64,000 nucleotides of DNA from Gnetum montanum (lineage: Eukaryota > Streptophyta > Gnetopsida > Gnetales > Gnetaceae), in contig MNCI01018059.1 of NCBI GenBank assembly GCA_015680685.1, positions 1,573,624 through 1,637,623 of the forward strand, in the 5' to 3' direction. Position numbers and translations under genes: made by a program. This document shows, piece by piece, positions 47,700 to 59,056 of the stretch (the stretch's first letter is position 1; the number at the start of each line of letters is the position of its first letter). The notes beneath the pieces are model-generated. The model was not told where the DNA came from, did no database searches, and saw nothing but the letters and a program-made list of their open reading frames with translations.

Positions 47700-48585
47700 A
47701 GATAGTTAAAAGATTTAATTTGGATGTATTATTTTGTATATTTCCTAAAATTTTGTGGTTTTGGTTGTAGATTGTTTATGAATAAATATGCAATATATGA
47801 AATGATGTGCACTGGTGAAATATTAGATGTGATGTTGATGAGACTACCATGGTTGGAATATTATATTTTATGGGCATGTTTATGCGCATGAGTTTTTGGG
47901 AGTTTCAATTATTACTAATTGTAATTAAATATTATTAATTTTTATTTTATTAATTAAAATTTAAACACACATAACTTTGTTTCTAGGAGTCTAATTGAGA
48001 TGAAATTAGTGTCATTGGGATCTTTTTTGAAGTAATTTTTAATCATTTAATTTAATTTCTCTTTTGCCATCTATCATCTTAGAGGTTATAATAGTGCTCA
48101 TTTTTACAAAATTATATATAGTTCAAGGAGTATGGTTGTTGTGACAACCTAACTCAAGTTGACTTCCAATTTACTCAAATCATATCCTTAATAATGTATT
48201 TGCGAAAGCAAACAAGATATTTTAACACATACAATAAAATCTAAAACTAAAGCTGAAAGCTAAATGCATTAACAATTTTTCTTACATAATAGAAGAGAAA
48301 GCTATGACTAAAAGTAATGTAATTATAGAATTTATATAACAGAGATGTAACTAAGAAAATTGATTATAAAGCAATTCAACAATCATTAATGTTTTTACAC
48401 TAGTTTACTATTAACATGATAATTAGAATAGCTTTCTAAGAATAACTAATTCAATTAGCTTTTCAATCATAAATCCTTTTCATAAGCAGAAGCAACCAGG
48501 ATCATATAACACTAATATTAAGGTTTAGAAGATATATACAAATTTATTCTTAATTCAAAAATTAGCATACAACACAACCTTTGCA
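47700..48585. other. AT-rich sequence, nothing recognised
   Basis: No coding, RNA or element features seen beyond general high A+T content. Confidence 0.5.
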
Positions 48586-48589
48586 TGCA

Positions 48590-48865
48590 CACACATGTTA
48601 CATAATTTGAACACTTCTTTTTCCTTTTCAACCATTCCTTTCTTTTCCAACCACTCCTTTTCTTTCTTCTTTACCCCTTTTCTTTCTTCTTCAACCACTT
48701 CTTTTCTTTCATTTTTAACCATCCCTTTTCTTTCTTCTTTAACCATTCCTTTCTTTTCCAACCACTCCTTTTCTTTCCTTTTCAACCACTCATTTTCTTT
48801 CTTTTTAAGCCACCTCTTTTCTTTCTTCTTGAACCACTCTTCTTTTCCAACCACTCCTCCATTGG
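48590..48865. repeat. Pyrimidine-rich minisatellite
   Basis: Variants of CAACCACTCCTTTTCTTTC and related phrases repeat with steps of about 15-36 bp. The strand bias (C/T on plus, A/G on minus) is nearly complete. Read on the minus strand it yields a Lys/Glu/Trp-rich open frame of 99 codons (KEWLEKK-type repeats). I take that as a by-product of the repeat, not a gene. Confidence 0.8.
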
Positions 48866-48928
48866 AAGCTTTTAGGAGTATCTTCTCTACCCTACCTACC
48901 AGTTATGTTACATTTTACATTTACTTTA

Positions 48929-49774
48929 TGATGAGCAGTGAGGTACCCCTACGCTCAACCATACAAATATGAGCGTGTATGCATGATCCAGTCGAACTTC
49001 GCGAATGGCACTTAAACGGTTATACGTTGATCGCAGTTCGCTATCTTCCCACTTGGACTAGTATTTGCTTTTTCATGTATGGGTTAGTCCAGAGTGAGGT
49101 GTATGATGTGATCCCTACTACTATGCTACTCCTAGGACAATAAGAGATAACTTAATTAAGCTAATGAGCAATAAGAAATAAGATCTAAGCTAGCCGAAGT
49201 GCAATGAGCATATGTCCCTAACCATCTGTATGCATCTTGGACTTCGTGTACTACTTTTGGGATTACGAAGTGCACATCACTCAAAGCACTACTCGATATG
49301 CTATTGAGTTACCACGTAGTTACACTTAAATGTTTGTGATTAAGGCGTACTCATTCCATGTTAACAACAGGAATAGTAAATGATAATAAAAGAAATATTA
49401 ACTAAGAAAATAGCAATAAATAATCAACAATTAAAATAATTTAAAACTAAGTGAATGCTGCAATGATGGAGTAATCTCAATCTTTATTGCCAATCATGTG
49501 CTTGTTCAAGTACATCACACTCGAACAAAGGTTCCGTACAATTACAAGCATCACACTGTAGGCATGCACTTGGAAAGAATACTAAAACTGATTATAAGAA
49601 CTGACTAAAGACTTCCCCTTCCCAAAACTCTTTTTACCGTGCGCCTCATTACTATATTTATAGGGTAACATGAGAACAATGATACCAGATATCTGACATC
49701 GTTTTCAAGCCTGTGATATCGCGTACTTGATATCGTATACCTGATATCGGGGCTTGATAAATCGTGACTGATCA
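48929..49774 (-). repeat. Truncated element: 3' LTR (846 bp) on the minus strand
   Basis: It starts TGATGAGCAGTGAGG and ends CTGATCA. The right flank, on the minus strand, is a GGGGGTA polypurine tract, so the element body lay to the right. Only about 120 bp of it remain recognisable (GGTATGGGATTATTGA, also present at 20,970). At least four GATATC palindromes occupy the first 110 bp on the minus strand, ahead of TATAAATA at 49,662-49,655. The partner LTR and the right target copy are not in the window. Confidence 0.85.
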
Positions 49775-50056
49775 TACCCCCACAACTAAATAAAAACTTT
49801 TTTTCAAGTCAAACAAAATGAGGAATAAGTTCATTCGATTACAAATAGTGGATAGGTATGGGATTATTGATTGACCATGGACTATTTCATGCTGCAATGT
49901 GAAAAAAAAATTTGGACACCAACACAAAATACAAAACTTGTGGAACTCATGTTAAGGGTTCGTCGGCACGAGAACCCTCTAAGGGTTTGTCGGCAATACA
50001 TGACATATTAAGTCCAATACATTAGCATGTTAAACTTGTAACATACTTAATATTGT

Positions 50057-52440
50057 TTATACCATATTGTTACTATTATTTTTCATACGTTTTTTATTTT
50101 TATCATCAAACATATTTTCATAATTAGAATCTAGAACTTCGATAGGAAATTTATCATCTCCATCATCCATAGATCCTCCATAATCCCACATTCGATGAGG
50201 ACCCATTTTGTAATCTTGAGAAGATTGAGATAATAACCTAATATTTGAATGAACAAAAACTAAATCTTCAGCCTTTGTAGTGCCTAGTCTGTTGCGTTTT
50301 GTTGAGTGAATAAATGCATATTCACTCCAATTTCTTTCACATGCTGATGCACTGGAAACCTATAATACAGAAAAGAATTAAATTCAAAACTTAATAAGAA
50401 GATTCTGCTAAAAAATCTTTGTTACATAAGCATAAGGATTTTGATTATCTTCTTCCATAATCAATAAGAGTGAAAAAACCTTTATTAAAAATAAGATAGA
50501 AATATGCTATTTTAGCTTAAATAAAGGAAACAACAAAAATTAAAGAGAGGCAGCAAACATGAAGAAAGAAAAGATTAATGTCATTAAATATTTAATTCAC
50601 AAAAAAATATTTATAAATATCTTTAAGTAAAATTTAAAAAAGAAAACTTACTTGAGATAAAACACGAATTGCTACCTCCTTCAGTAATGGAGTTTGAGTT
50701 CCATATTGATTCCAAAATGTAAAAGCATCTAATGCTTCACGATCATATGCACAATCAGGATGTGCAAAATCTCCCTCTGATTTGATATAAATGCCATATT
50801 CTTTCTTTATCTTTACACGATCTTCTCTACTTGAAAAACATCGATCAATATAAGTTTTCCAACCTTTGTTAACTTCCTCATCTATCCATGGCTTTTTATG
50901 AAACCATTTTGGATTAAGAAGAAACCCAATAGAAGCGGAGAATGAAGCATCCTCCATCTCTTTTTACTACATTCCCATATTAAATCCTTTGTATGCTGAT
51001 CAAAAGAAAATGAATCATTTTGTAAAATCTGAAACAATGATTCTCTTGTTTGATCCATTTTTTCAAAAATTTCTCCCATGGATGGAGAATTACTATCGCA
51101 AAGTCTCAAAACCTCATAGATGGGATAAAAAAATTTTAAAGCAGCTTCAACTTGTTTCCAAAATAATTTTTCCCTACTTCCAACGATAAGATCAACAATT
51201 TCTTCACATAAACTTGAATTAACACTTGATGAAATTTTCTACCTTTCCCACTCTACTAAAATTGCCATTTCCCTAAGAGACTGTTTCACTTTAAAAAGAC
51301 GTTCAATTATAATAAATTGTGAGGCAAACCTAGTTTCTGCGTATTTTAATAATTGTAAAGAAGAGTACTTTCTGTAAATGGCTTGTGACAATGAATGATT
51401 AGTGAGAAATTGCTAAATTTTTTTACCATTTGCTACAACTTTAGATATCCAGTCAACACCAACATAAATATCTTTTAATAACATATTCAAGTAATGTGTT
51501 GCACAAGGAGTCCAAAAGATATTTGAATATTCATCCTCTATTATCTCTCTTGCCAAAACATTATTTGAAGCACTATCTGTGATAATTTGCACAATATTAT
51601 CTCTTCCTATTGTATTTATAGCCTCACGAAATAATCCCATTAGATAAGCAAACATTTTTAACATTTCCTGAAATGTCATGTGACTTGATAAAAATAACAC
51701 CTTTTGGAGATGATGCAAGGATATTAATAAGTGGTCTGTTGGTAATATCTGTCCACCCATCTGATAAAATAGAAACACCTGTAGTAGACCAACTATCCTT
51801 TAGGCTTCTTAAATTTGCTTCAACTCTAGCTTTTTCTTCAGTTAAAAGTGTTGTTCTAATTTTTTCATAACAAGGTGGCACATACCCTTTTGAAGCAGAA
51901 TTTATCATTTGTATGGCTTGTTTAAAATAAGGAGACCTAGCAATGTTAAAAGACATGCCACATGCATAGAAAAGTCTTGCTATAGCTGCATCCACATTTT
52001 TTTTATTTAAAGAATCAAACATTTTTTCTAAATTAGTATTTGACATTGAACTACTGACATTTGTATGTGTATTTGTACTCTTGATGGTGGACATGGTTTC
52101 AAAATGCTTAAATTACTTAATGAGATCTTCTTTTTCAGATTTTGGTATTTTTTTACACACTAAAATTTGCTCTTTCTTCCCAATTCCAAAAAAGTGATAT
52201 CTAACACGTGCAATAGAATTACTTCTATTTATGTTGCAATAAGGACAAATCCATGATTTGCTTCGTGAACTGCTATACTTACCTCCAGAATATTTTCCTT
52301 TAACATTTACTATAGTCCATAGCTTTCTTTGAAAATCCTTTTTTAATAATTAATATTCTAATTTTTCTCCATGCTCTTCTTGCTCTTCAGAAAGCAAATC
52401 TTCTTCAGATGACATTGATCCTATATGCCTGTTATAAAAA
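50057..52440 (-). pseudogene. hAT-superfamily transposase pseudogene
   Basis: Read on the minus strand, the domains are in hAT order. A BED-type zinc finger remnant (ICPYCNINRSN...HFFG...C, about 52,250-52,150) comes first. A DUF659-type core follows at 52,094-51,620 (AIARLFYACGMSFNIARSPY, then ILSDGWTDITNRPLI) and 51,640-51,410 (IITDSASNNVLA, WTPCATHYLNMLLKDI). A helical region spans 51,400-50,640. After an intron with AG near 50,362 comes the hATC dimerisation block SACERNWSEYAFIHSTKRNR (about 50,355-50,295), ending in TAA at 50,059-50,057. Damage: frameshifts near 51,650 and 50,940, and in-frame TAG near 51,415 and 51,240. Terminal inverted repeats and the 8-bp target duplication were not found. 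The ancestral protein would cut and reinsert its element. Confidence 0.8.
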
Positions 52441-52635
52441 TTCAAAATATTATGTACAAAAAAGATTAAAACAAAAATGTATTTTAAAAATGACCGCTGC
52501 AATCATGTTCTTTGATAGACAATGTATAACAGAATTTCATCCAAAAAATAAAAATAAGAAATAATCAGAGAACATTGTCTATCAAAAAATAAAAAATAAA
52601 AAATTAATCAATACAGCTCCCATGACAGAAAAAAA

Positions 52636-52815
52636 ACAGTGGGGGGCACCCCCAGGAATCAGAGAGGGGGTGCGGCCCCCCCTCGGGAACGAGGGGGGCA
52701 CCCCCCCACCCGGGACAATCAAAGGGGGGGCGCACCCCCACCCGCATGATGAGCAAGAATAGCGGAGAAGACCCGGGGGGCATTGACCCGGTAAAGGGGG
52801 GCAAGGGTAGGGACG
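52636..52815. repeat. GC-rich cluster of G-run/C-run hairpins
   Basis: In an otherwise AT-rich region, units such as GGGGGGCACCCCC, GGGGGTGCGGCCCCCC and GGGGGGGCGCACCCCC follow one another. Each is able to fold on itself, and the G runs could also form quadruplexes. It lies about 200-380 bp upstream of the hAT transposase relic and may be subterminal sequence of that element. That assignment is inference. Confidence 0.75.
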
Positions 52816-53379
52816 CAGGGGGATCATTATGTGGTCCTGCCTTTTGTAGTTACTGGTATATTTCAAATGAAACATGGTAAAAATGTTATTGTTTTGAGGC
52901 AGAGGAATACAGCTAGAAATCAACAACCCGAGCCTAATAATCAAATAAAATCCTCAAAGATGAGCTGAAAATAGTGCAGAACTCTGGTGCTGCTCTTTCA
53001 TATAGATAAATAAGCATAAGGCAAGATCCAAGATTAAATTTATAAATAGAAGGATTTGCTACCCCCATTGAAATGGGAATAGGGAAAGGCCAAAGACAAG
53101 CTTACTATATTAACTTTGAAGAGACCCTATTTTACAGAATATGAATTGTAGATTGAACTTTACTGTAATAAGAAACTCTGACTCAGAGAAAAGAATTTCA
53201 ATGAAGAAAGACCAATGAAGAGATAATGTACAAAAATGGTCTCTGAATCCACGGTTTAGCCCATTTTGAAGAGGGAGGAGGACTATTTGTTGCAGAAGTA
53301 GACTTACCATAGAGTTGACTGGTTATGGACAAGGATGCGATGCAGAAGCAGCAACAACGGCCTTGGAGAGCGATTCAGA

Positions 53380-53545
53380 AGTGGCAGCAATTTCAGGATT
53401 AACAACATTCACAGCACAACGATGCAAAAGCGATAACAACAGCGTTCAGCGGCAGCAACATCGTGTTCAGCGGCAGCAATAGTGTTCAGCAACAGGAACA
53501 GCGTTCAGCGGCAGCAATAGTAAGATTAGCAGCGTTTATAGCATA
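53380..53545. repeat. CAGCGGCAGCAA minisatellite
   Basis: The phrase GTTCAGCGGCAGCAA or a close variant occurs about four times (near 53,435, 53,460, 53,481 and 53,503), with loose CAGCAACA echoes on both sides. Confidence 0.7.
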
Positions 53546-53634
53546 AGCACCAAATGCTTTACCTAAATGTGTTACTTATTGACGTCTTTGCCATAGAATA
53601 AACCCTAGATTTTTTTCCCTCCATCTTTGCTGTT

Positions 53635-54010
53635 GCAGATCTGCATTTAACTCATGATAGACCTACATTTAGTTCATGACAGATGCAGTTGTTGACTTGA
53701 CCTGCATTTAGATTTGCATTTAACTCATGATAGACCTGCATTTAGTTCATGAAAGATGCAGTTGTTGACTTGACCTACATTAAGATCTGCATTTAAGTCA
53801 TGACAGACCTGCATTTAGTTCATGACAGATGCAGTTGTTGACTTGACCTGCATTTAACTCATGATAGACCTGCATTTAGTTCATGATAGATGCAGTTGTT
53901 GACTTGACCTGCATTTAGATCTGCATTTAAGTCATGACAGACTTGCATTTAGTTCATGACAGATGTAGTTGTTGACTTGACCTGCATTTAGTTCATGAGA
54001 GATGTGGTTG
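53635..54010. repeat. 73-bp tandem repeat, five copies
   Basis: AGATGCAGTTGTTGACTTGACC, or a one-base variant, starts at about 53,681, 53,754, 53,827, 53,888 and 53,961, giving steps of 73, 73, 61 and 73. Each unit also holds CTGCATTTA and AGTTCATGA phrases. The 61-bp step is a short internal deletion. No spacers of unique sequence, so this is not CRISPR-like. Confidence 0.9.
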
Positions 54011-54049
54011 TTGAGAATAAAATTAAAAAATAAAATTAGAGTAAATGAA

Positions 54050-54290
54050 ACCTGTGAAAAACATAATGAAACATGTCAAAAACGTTTCAATCTGCCCCTG
54101 TGCCCCTGCCCCCCCAAAAAACGTAATGAAACATGTCAAAAACGTTTCAGTCTGCCTCCTGCTCCCGGAAACGTTTCGTCCACCAAGTGATGGTTACTGT
54201 GCGTTTTGAAATAGGATCCCATTTCCGCAATGAAAAACACGAAACGTTATGAATCCGTTGCATTTCTAGCAACATAGGTCTCTGATGGTG
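54050..54290. repeat. CGTTTC-rich segment, possible hAT subterminal region
   Basis: AAACATGTCAAAAACGTTTCA occurs twice about 61 bp apart (54,069 and 54,130), followed by AAACGTTTCGTCC and ACGAAACGTTATG, so AACGTT palindromes recur. The segment ends in TTTCTAGCAACATAG. Such repeats are typical near hAT element ends, and the transposase relic lies to the left on the minus strand. A matching left terminus was not found. Confidence 0.4.
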
Positions 54291-54789
54291 TAAGCACATG
54301 AAGGTAGTATGGGTGCATTATGTGGTTTTGTGCGATTTTGTACAATAAACAGTGTAACAATGTATTGCACACGAAAAACTTCAAAGGGTACAATAACTCA
54401 ACTCTTTAGAGGTTCTGGATGCAATCTGTAAGGGAGGTTCAGTAGATATGAAATGGAATGATAAAATTTACATGTATAGCAATGCACTCAAACAAGACAG
54501 AACATGTACACCATCTGCTGAAATTCACAATAGCCTAATACCATGTACATAAGCCATGAAGCCGGAATGAGAAGTCAATCTAATAATTTCAGAAACATGC
54601 TCAAAAACGCCATGAAATTATATATATTTAAATTATAACATTAAATCTCATGAATTTACCATTAATATAAATATTTTTCCCAATTTTTATCCATACTTTT
54701 CTAAAGATGTTTCCACACGTTTTGAGACGCGTCTCAGTATCCGAAACGTATCGGAGGAGACAACCACAACCTGGATCCAGCGGAAAATT

Positions 54790-55655
54790 TCATGCTCATT
54801 GTCTTTAATGAGTTTGCAGACTGTTAAGGCTGTTGAGTGAGCTTGCGCTTCTTCTTTGGGCCACCTACTCTGGAAAAATATTGGCAGGAATTAATTTAAT
54901 AGAAATTTTTATGACGCTTTTACTAAAAGGTGATTAATCTTATATATATTTACATAAAAAAAATGTTAAATATTTACCAGTCAATTCACAACTTTAATTC
55001 AAGCTACTTGCAGTCTTTAATGAGTTTGTAGGCTGTTAGGTTGTTGACTGAGCTGACGCTTTCCTTTCTTCTTTGGGCCACCTACTCTGTAAAAATATTG
55101 GCAGGAATTAATTTAATAGAAATTTGTATGACGCTTTTACTATCTTCATAAAAGGTGATTAATCTTATATATATTTACATAAAAAAAGTGTTAAATATTT
55201 GCCAGTCAATTCACAACTTTAATTCAAGCTATTGGCAGTCTTTAATGAGTTTGCAGACTGTTAACCTGTTGACTGAGCTCGCGCTTTCCTTTCTTCTTTC
55301 GGCCACCTACTCTGTAAAAATAGCTTTAATTCAAGCTATGGCAGTCTTTAATGAGTTTGCACGCGCTTTTCTTTCTTCTTTCGGCCACCTACTCTGTAAA
55401 AATAACTTTAATTCAAGCTATGGCAGTCTTTAATGAGTTTGCGGATTGTTAGGCTGTTGACTGAGCTCACGCTTTCCTTTCTTCTTTAGGCCACCTACTC
55501 TGTAAAAATATTGGCAGGAATTAATTTAATAGAAATTTGTATGACGCTTTTACTATCCTCATAAAAGGTGATTAATCTTATATATATTTACATAAAAAAA
55601 GTGTTAAATATTTGCTAGTCAATTCACAACTTTAATTCAAGCTACTGGCACCCTT
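54790..55655. repeat. ~215-bp tandem repeat with shorter nested copies
   Basis: ATTGGCAGGAATTAATTTAAT starts near 54,880, 55,097 and 55,510. GTCTTTAATGAGTTTGC starts near 54,803, 55,014, 55,238, 55,345 and 55,425. The two extra, closely spaced copies in the middle contain only the GGCCACCTACTCTGTAAAAATA and AATTCAAGCTATGGCAGTC part. Copies are very similar, suggesting a fairly young array. Confidence 0.85.
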
Positions 55656-56615
55656 TTTCCGAGTCACCATCCTTTTATCCAAAGCACCTTTAGCTCCAAA
55701 CAGTAGATAAGTTTTAGCCCACACTTGACTTCAAGTCAATTCCGTAAAGGGCCAGGAATGTGTGTTAAGTCTAATATTGTTTGCAGTGTGGGTCGTATGT
55801 ACCCGGACATGACTTGCTTGCGTACAGTAATGGGGACATGATGTAAGGTTGAATAACGATCTGTGATGGGGAACCCTCTTCAATAAGGAAGATAGCGGGT
55901 ACGGGTCCTTCTCCAATAATGAAGATGCGTGACCAGTGCATATTGAAGAGTCGTCGTAGCACTAATTTAAGAGTTATCTCCTCTTCACTGTCATTGAAAC
56001 ATCTGCATCTCTCTTGTCCGAGCACCTGTTTACGTCTACGGTCCTTGTACTGAAATATCTCTATATTTCGTAATTTTGTCAAATTGATGCAAATTTTGTC
56101 CATTAGAAAATTTGATTGTTACGTTGTAATTGACGGTGATAATAGATAATAATTAATAATTACAAAAAATAAGTGTAAAAAGATATTAAGTAGATTTTTG
56201 TATTTTTAACATATATGAAGTTAATGCATAATCTTGTTATGGATTCTAAGTTCCTTTTGCATTTTTAGTATTTTACCCGTTAAAGCATGCAATTTATGGT
56301 TCTAAACATATTGTAAAACATAAATAGGTAAAAAGGAAATTACAATTAAAATTTTATTATTTTTGTAAATTTTCTAGATCTACTAAACAATGGAAATATA
56401 TATGTTATTAGTTTTAAAAACATTATTAAGAAAATTATTAAGTATTCTTGGTCACATTTGGAACAATTCAACCAAATTTACAACTATAATATTTCATCTA
56501 TGTTTAATATGCTCCAATGAAAAACATTGAAAGGAAATGTAGCATTTATCTTCAATGCTTGTATTAGTTTGTGTCATCTAAGTGTTTCAACTCTCAAATA
56601 ATGAGATCCCATTTG
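55656..56615. other. Sequence with one unassigned open frame
   Basis: A minus-strand frame of 110 codons (56,103-55,771, beginning MDKICINLTKLR and ending GTYDPHCKQY) is open but matches no family I recognise, and nothing nearby supports it as an exon. The rest is AT-rich without features. Confidence 0.3.
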
Positions 56616-56619
56616 TGCT

Positions 56620-58195
56620 TTGCAAATTGTGCATAATAACTAATAAGGAATAGAAGCAAATAAATAATTTGTCTTTGAATTAAGGCCTCCTTGCTACTAT
56701 TCAAATAGAAATGTTTTTTGTCTTCTACATTTTTCCAAAGTTTTTGATATATTGCTTGTTTTACCAAATTACAAACTTGGTTAGGATTAAGAATGTCCTT
56801 TTGAATATTCCATTTATTAAGCCATAGAACTCCTTTCTGAAGCCATCATCACCTTTTCTTTTCTTTTGGAATATTTTATCCAATGAAGATGTAGAAAGGT
56901 TATGAGTGAAGGCTATAAATTGACAAATAGATGTAACCTCTAAAGACATCATCTTTGATTCAAGAAGCATAATATCATATTGTATCTATCTTTTTTCTTT
57001 AAATTCATCAAAGCAAAAAAAGCTTTTGAATTTTTTCTATTTACTTTCAATATTTATTTGATAAAGCATAACCCTATACAACACACCCCTATAAAGAATA
57101 TTAAGTTGAACAATGGCATCATAAAGTTGTTTTCAGATATTCAAAACTAGAATAGATTCCTTCTTATATTTCTTTTAAAGCAAATAAGACATTCATACCA
57201 CTTGTAGATAATGCATTGATCCATTTTATAAATACAAGGGCATTCCAAGCTAGATATTTGTAAGAGGGAATCATGTCAACATGTTTGTATCCTACAATAA
57301 AAATATACATATTCTATTGTGAACCACAAATTATCATTTTTATTTTTTGAACATTAACTTTTATCTTTGAATGCCAATAAAAATTATCAAGAGTATTAAA
57401 CATTTGCTGCAATCATTTGAATTTGAAATTAAGACAACATCATTAACATAGAGTAAGAGTTTGATATGACTACTTCCAATTGTGATTGCACAATGATTTG
57501 GTATTCTAGACATCCACTCTTCAAGTTCATCAATAAAAAGCTCGAATAAAGTAGGAGAAAGAGAACATCCATGTTTAACACCCAAAAAATTATTAAATAA
57601 GATTCTTTCTTGCCCATTTATAAAATTACATGCATACCTTTTTGTAAAGTTTTTGAATAGTTGATAACAATGTTCTAAAAACTTCTAAATTTTCTAGGTG
57701 TCTCCAAAACTTGCTTCAAATGATAGAATCATAAGCCTTAGAAAAGTCTACAAAGCCAATAAAAGTTTTCTTATATGGGCCTTTTAATCTATTTATAAGA
57801 TATTTTAAAGTGATGAGATGATCTATAGTAGAATGCTCTTGCATGAATCTTACCTAGGAAATTACATGTATCTAATTTTCTTTAGCCCATCTTCCAAGCA
57901 TACATTCTAGAATAATGCCTAGAAGCTTAACAAAAATATTACTAATTACAATCATAGGCCTTAGAAAAATCTACAAAGTAGATAATATTTTTTTTATTTA
58001 GACCTCTTTCTCTATCAATAAGATATTTTTAAGTGATGAGATGATCTATAGTAGAATTTTGTTGCCTAAATTATGCCTAGAAAATTACACATATCTAATT
58101 TTCTTTAGCTCATTTTCCAAGCATAGATTCTAGAATAATTCCAAGAAACTTGGCAAAAATATTTCTAATTTAGATCTTTATTGTTGTCTTTTTAA
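56620..58195 (-). pseudogene. Second LINE reverse transcriptase relic, with an internal tandem duplication
   Basis: The minus strand carries GFVDFSKAYDSI (about 57,760-57,725), VKHGCSLSPTLFELFIDELE (about 57,580-57,525) and a VNDVVLI block (about 57,440), the same RT blocks as the relic at 45-47.6 kb. The catalytic Y/F-A-D-D position reads V-N-D-V, one Asp lost. Many stops. The segment 57,733-57,955 is repeated at 57,957-58,175 (AGAAAA.TCTACAAAG, GTGATGAGATGATCTATAGTAGAAT). The relic is cut off at 58,201 by the LTR of the plus-strand element. Confidence 0.7.
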
Positions 58196-58201
58196 AAAAT
58201 A

Positions 58202-59056
58202 TGATGAATCATGTTTTACATAAGCCTCAATATCGAGTATCTAATATCGGGGTGGCCGCGATATTGGGTACGTGATATCATGGCCCAAGATGCGATATCG
58301 TGGGGTATTCCTAGGCTTATCAATATAGCCCTTGGGCACACGATTCAGGAGGCGTTTTTTAGTCAAGTAGTGAAATTCTTGCAGTTTGTTCAATCAAGAG
58401 TTAGAATATTTTCCAAGTGCCCATAATAAGAGGTCTAAGTGTAATTGGATCTTTATTCAAGCATTGATGTACTTGAACACATCATTGTGTTGGCAATAAA
58501 GACGAGCTCTTTAATTCATCCTTGTAACACTTAAGACTTTCGTTCTTTATGCATTTATACATTGTGATTTCATGCAGTTCATATTTAATGTTATTCATTC
58601 AGCAATTAATTTTGATTAATTAAGAAATTAATTAAAATACACAAGCACAACCCCTTTGAACATATGTGTGACACTTAGTAGCTCAAAAATGGTTAGTGTT
58701 TGACAACTCAGCAGTGTTTACACGAAGTTCAAGATGTGTCTAGGAAGTGGGGATGGTTACTTGTGTTAGGCTAGATTAGACAATAGTTCACTTAGCATTT
58801 AATTACTTTCACTTTCATTATTGTTTTAGGTGATCAAATTGATAAAACATAAAATGATAAAAATCTTATGCCTCAGTCACACTTAACCATACACTTGCAT
58901 TTCACAAGTGAGACTAGGAAGACAACGAACAGACAACACGAACTCACCGTTTAGCTCTAGCGTACTTGGTAATTAAAGTTTACAGAATTCAATCGGATCA
59001 CACGTGAACGCTTGTGATTCATATGGTTAGCTGTAGGGGTACCTCGTCACTCATCA
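58202..59056 (+). repeat. 5' LTR (855 bp) of the right-hand element
   Basis: It starts TGATGAATCATG and ends CACTCATCA. The first 110 bp align with the start of the minus-strand LTR ending at 49,774, which supports the start. They contain AATATCG, CGATATT, TGATATCA and CGATATCG. No exact TATAAATA is seen; TCAATATAG at about 58,320 is its likely remnant. TCTTTATT (58,450-58,457) and AATAAAGA (58,495-58,502) form the conserved fold-back. Confidence 0.85.

Noticed and set aside
48555-48854. A 99-codon Lys/Glu/Trp-rich protein gene on the minus strand.
   Set aside because: It is the translation of a pyrimidine-rich minisatellite, with no promoter or conserved domain.
53635-54010. CRISPR-like array because of the regular spacing.
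   Set aside because: The whole unit repeats, with no unique spacers, and the sequence is a plant nuclear genome.
55771-56103. A 110-codon minus-strand frame as a small gene.
   Set aside because: No recognisable family, no splice or promoter context. Mentioned in the region note only.
48929-59056. Pairing of the LTRs at 48,929 and 58,202, which share their first 110 bp.
   Set aside because: They are in opposite orientation and each has its own internal side (PPT beside one, PBS beside the other).
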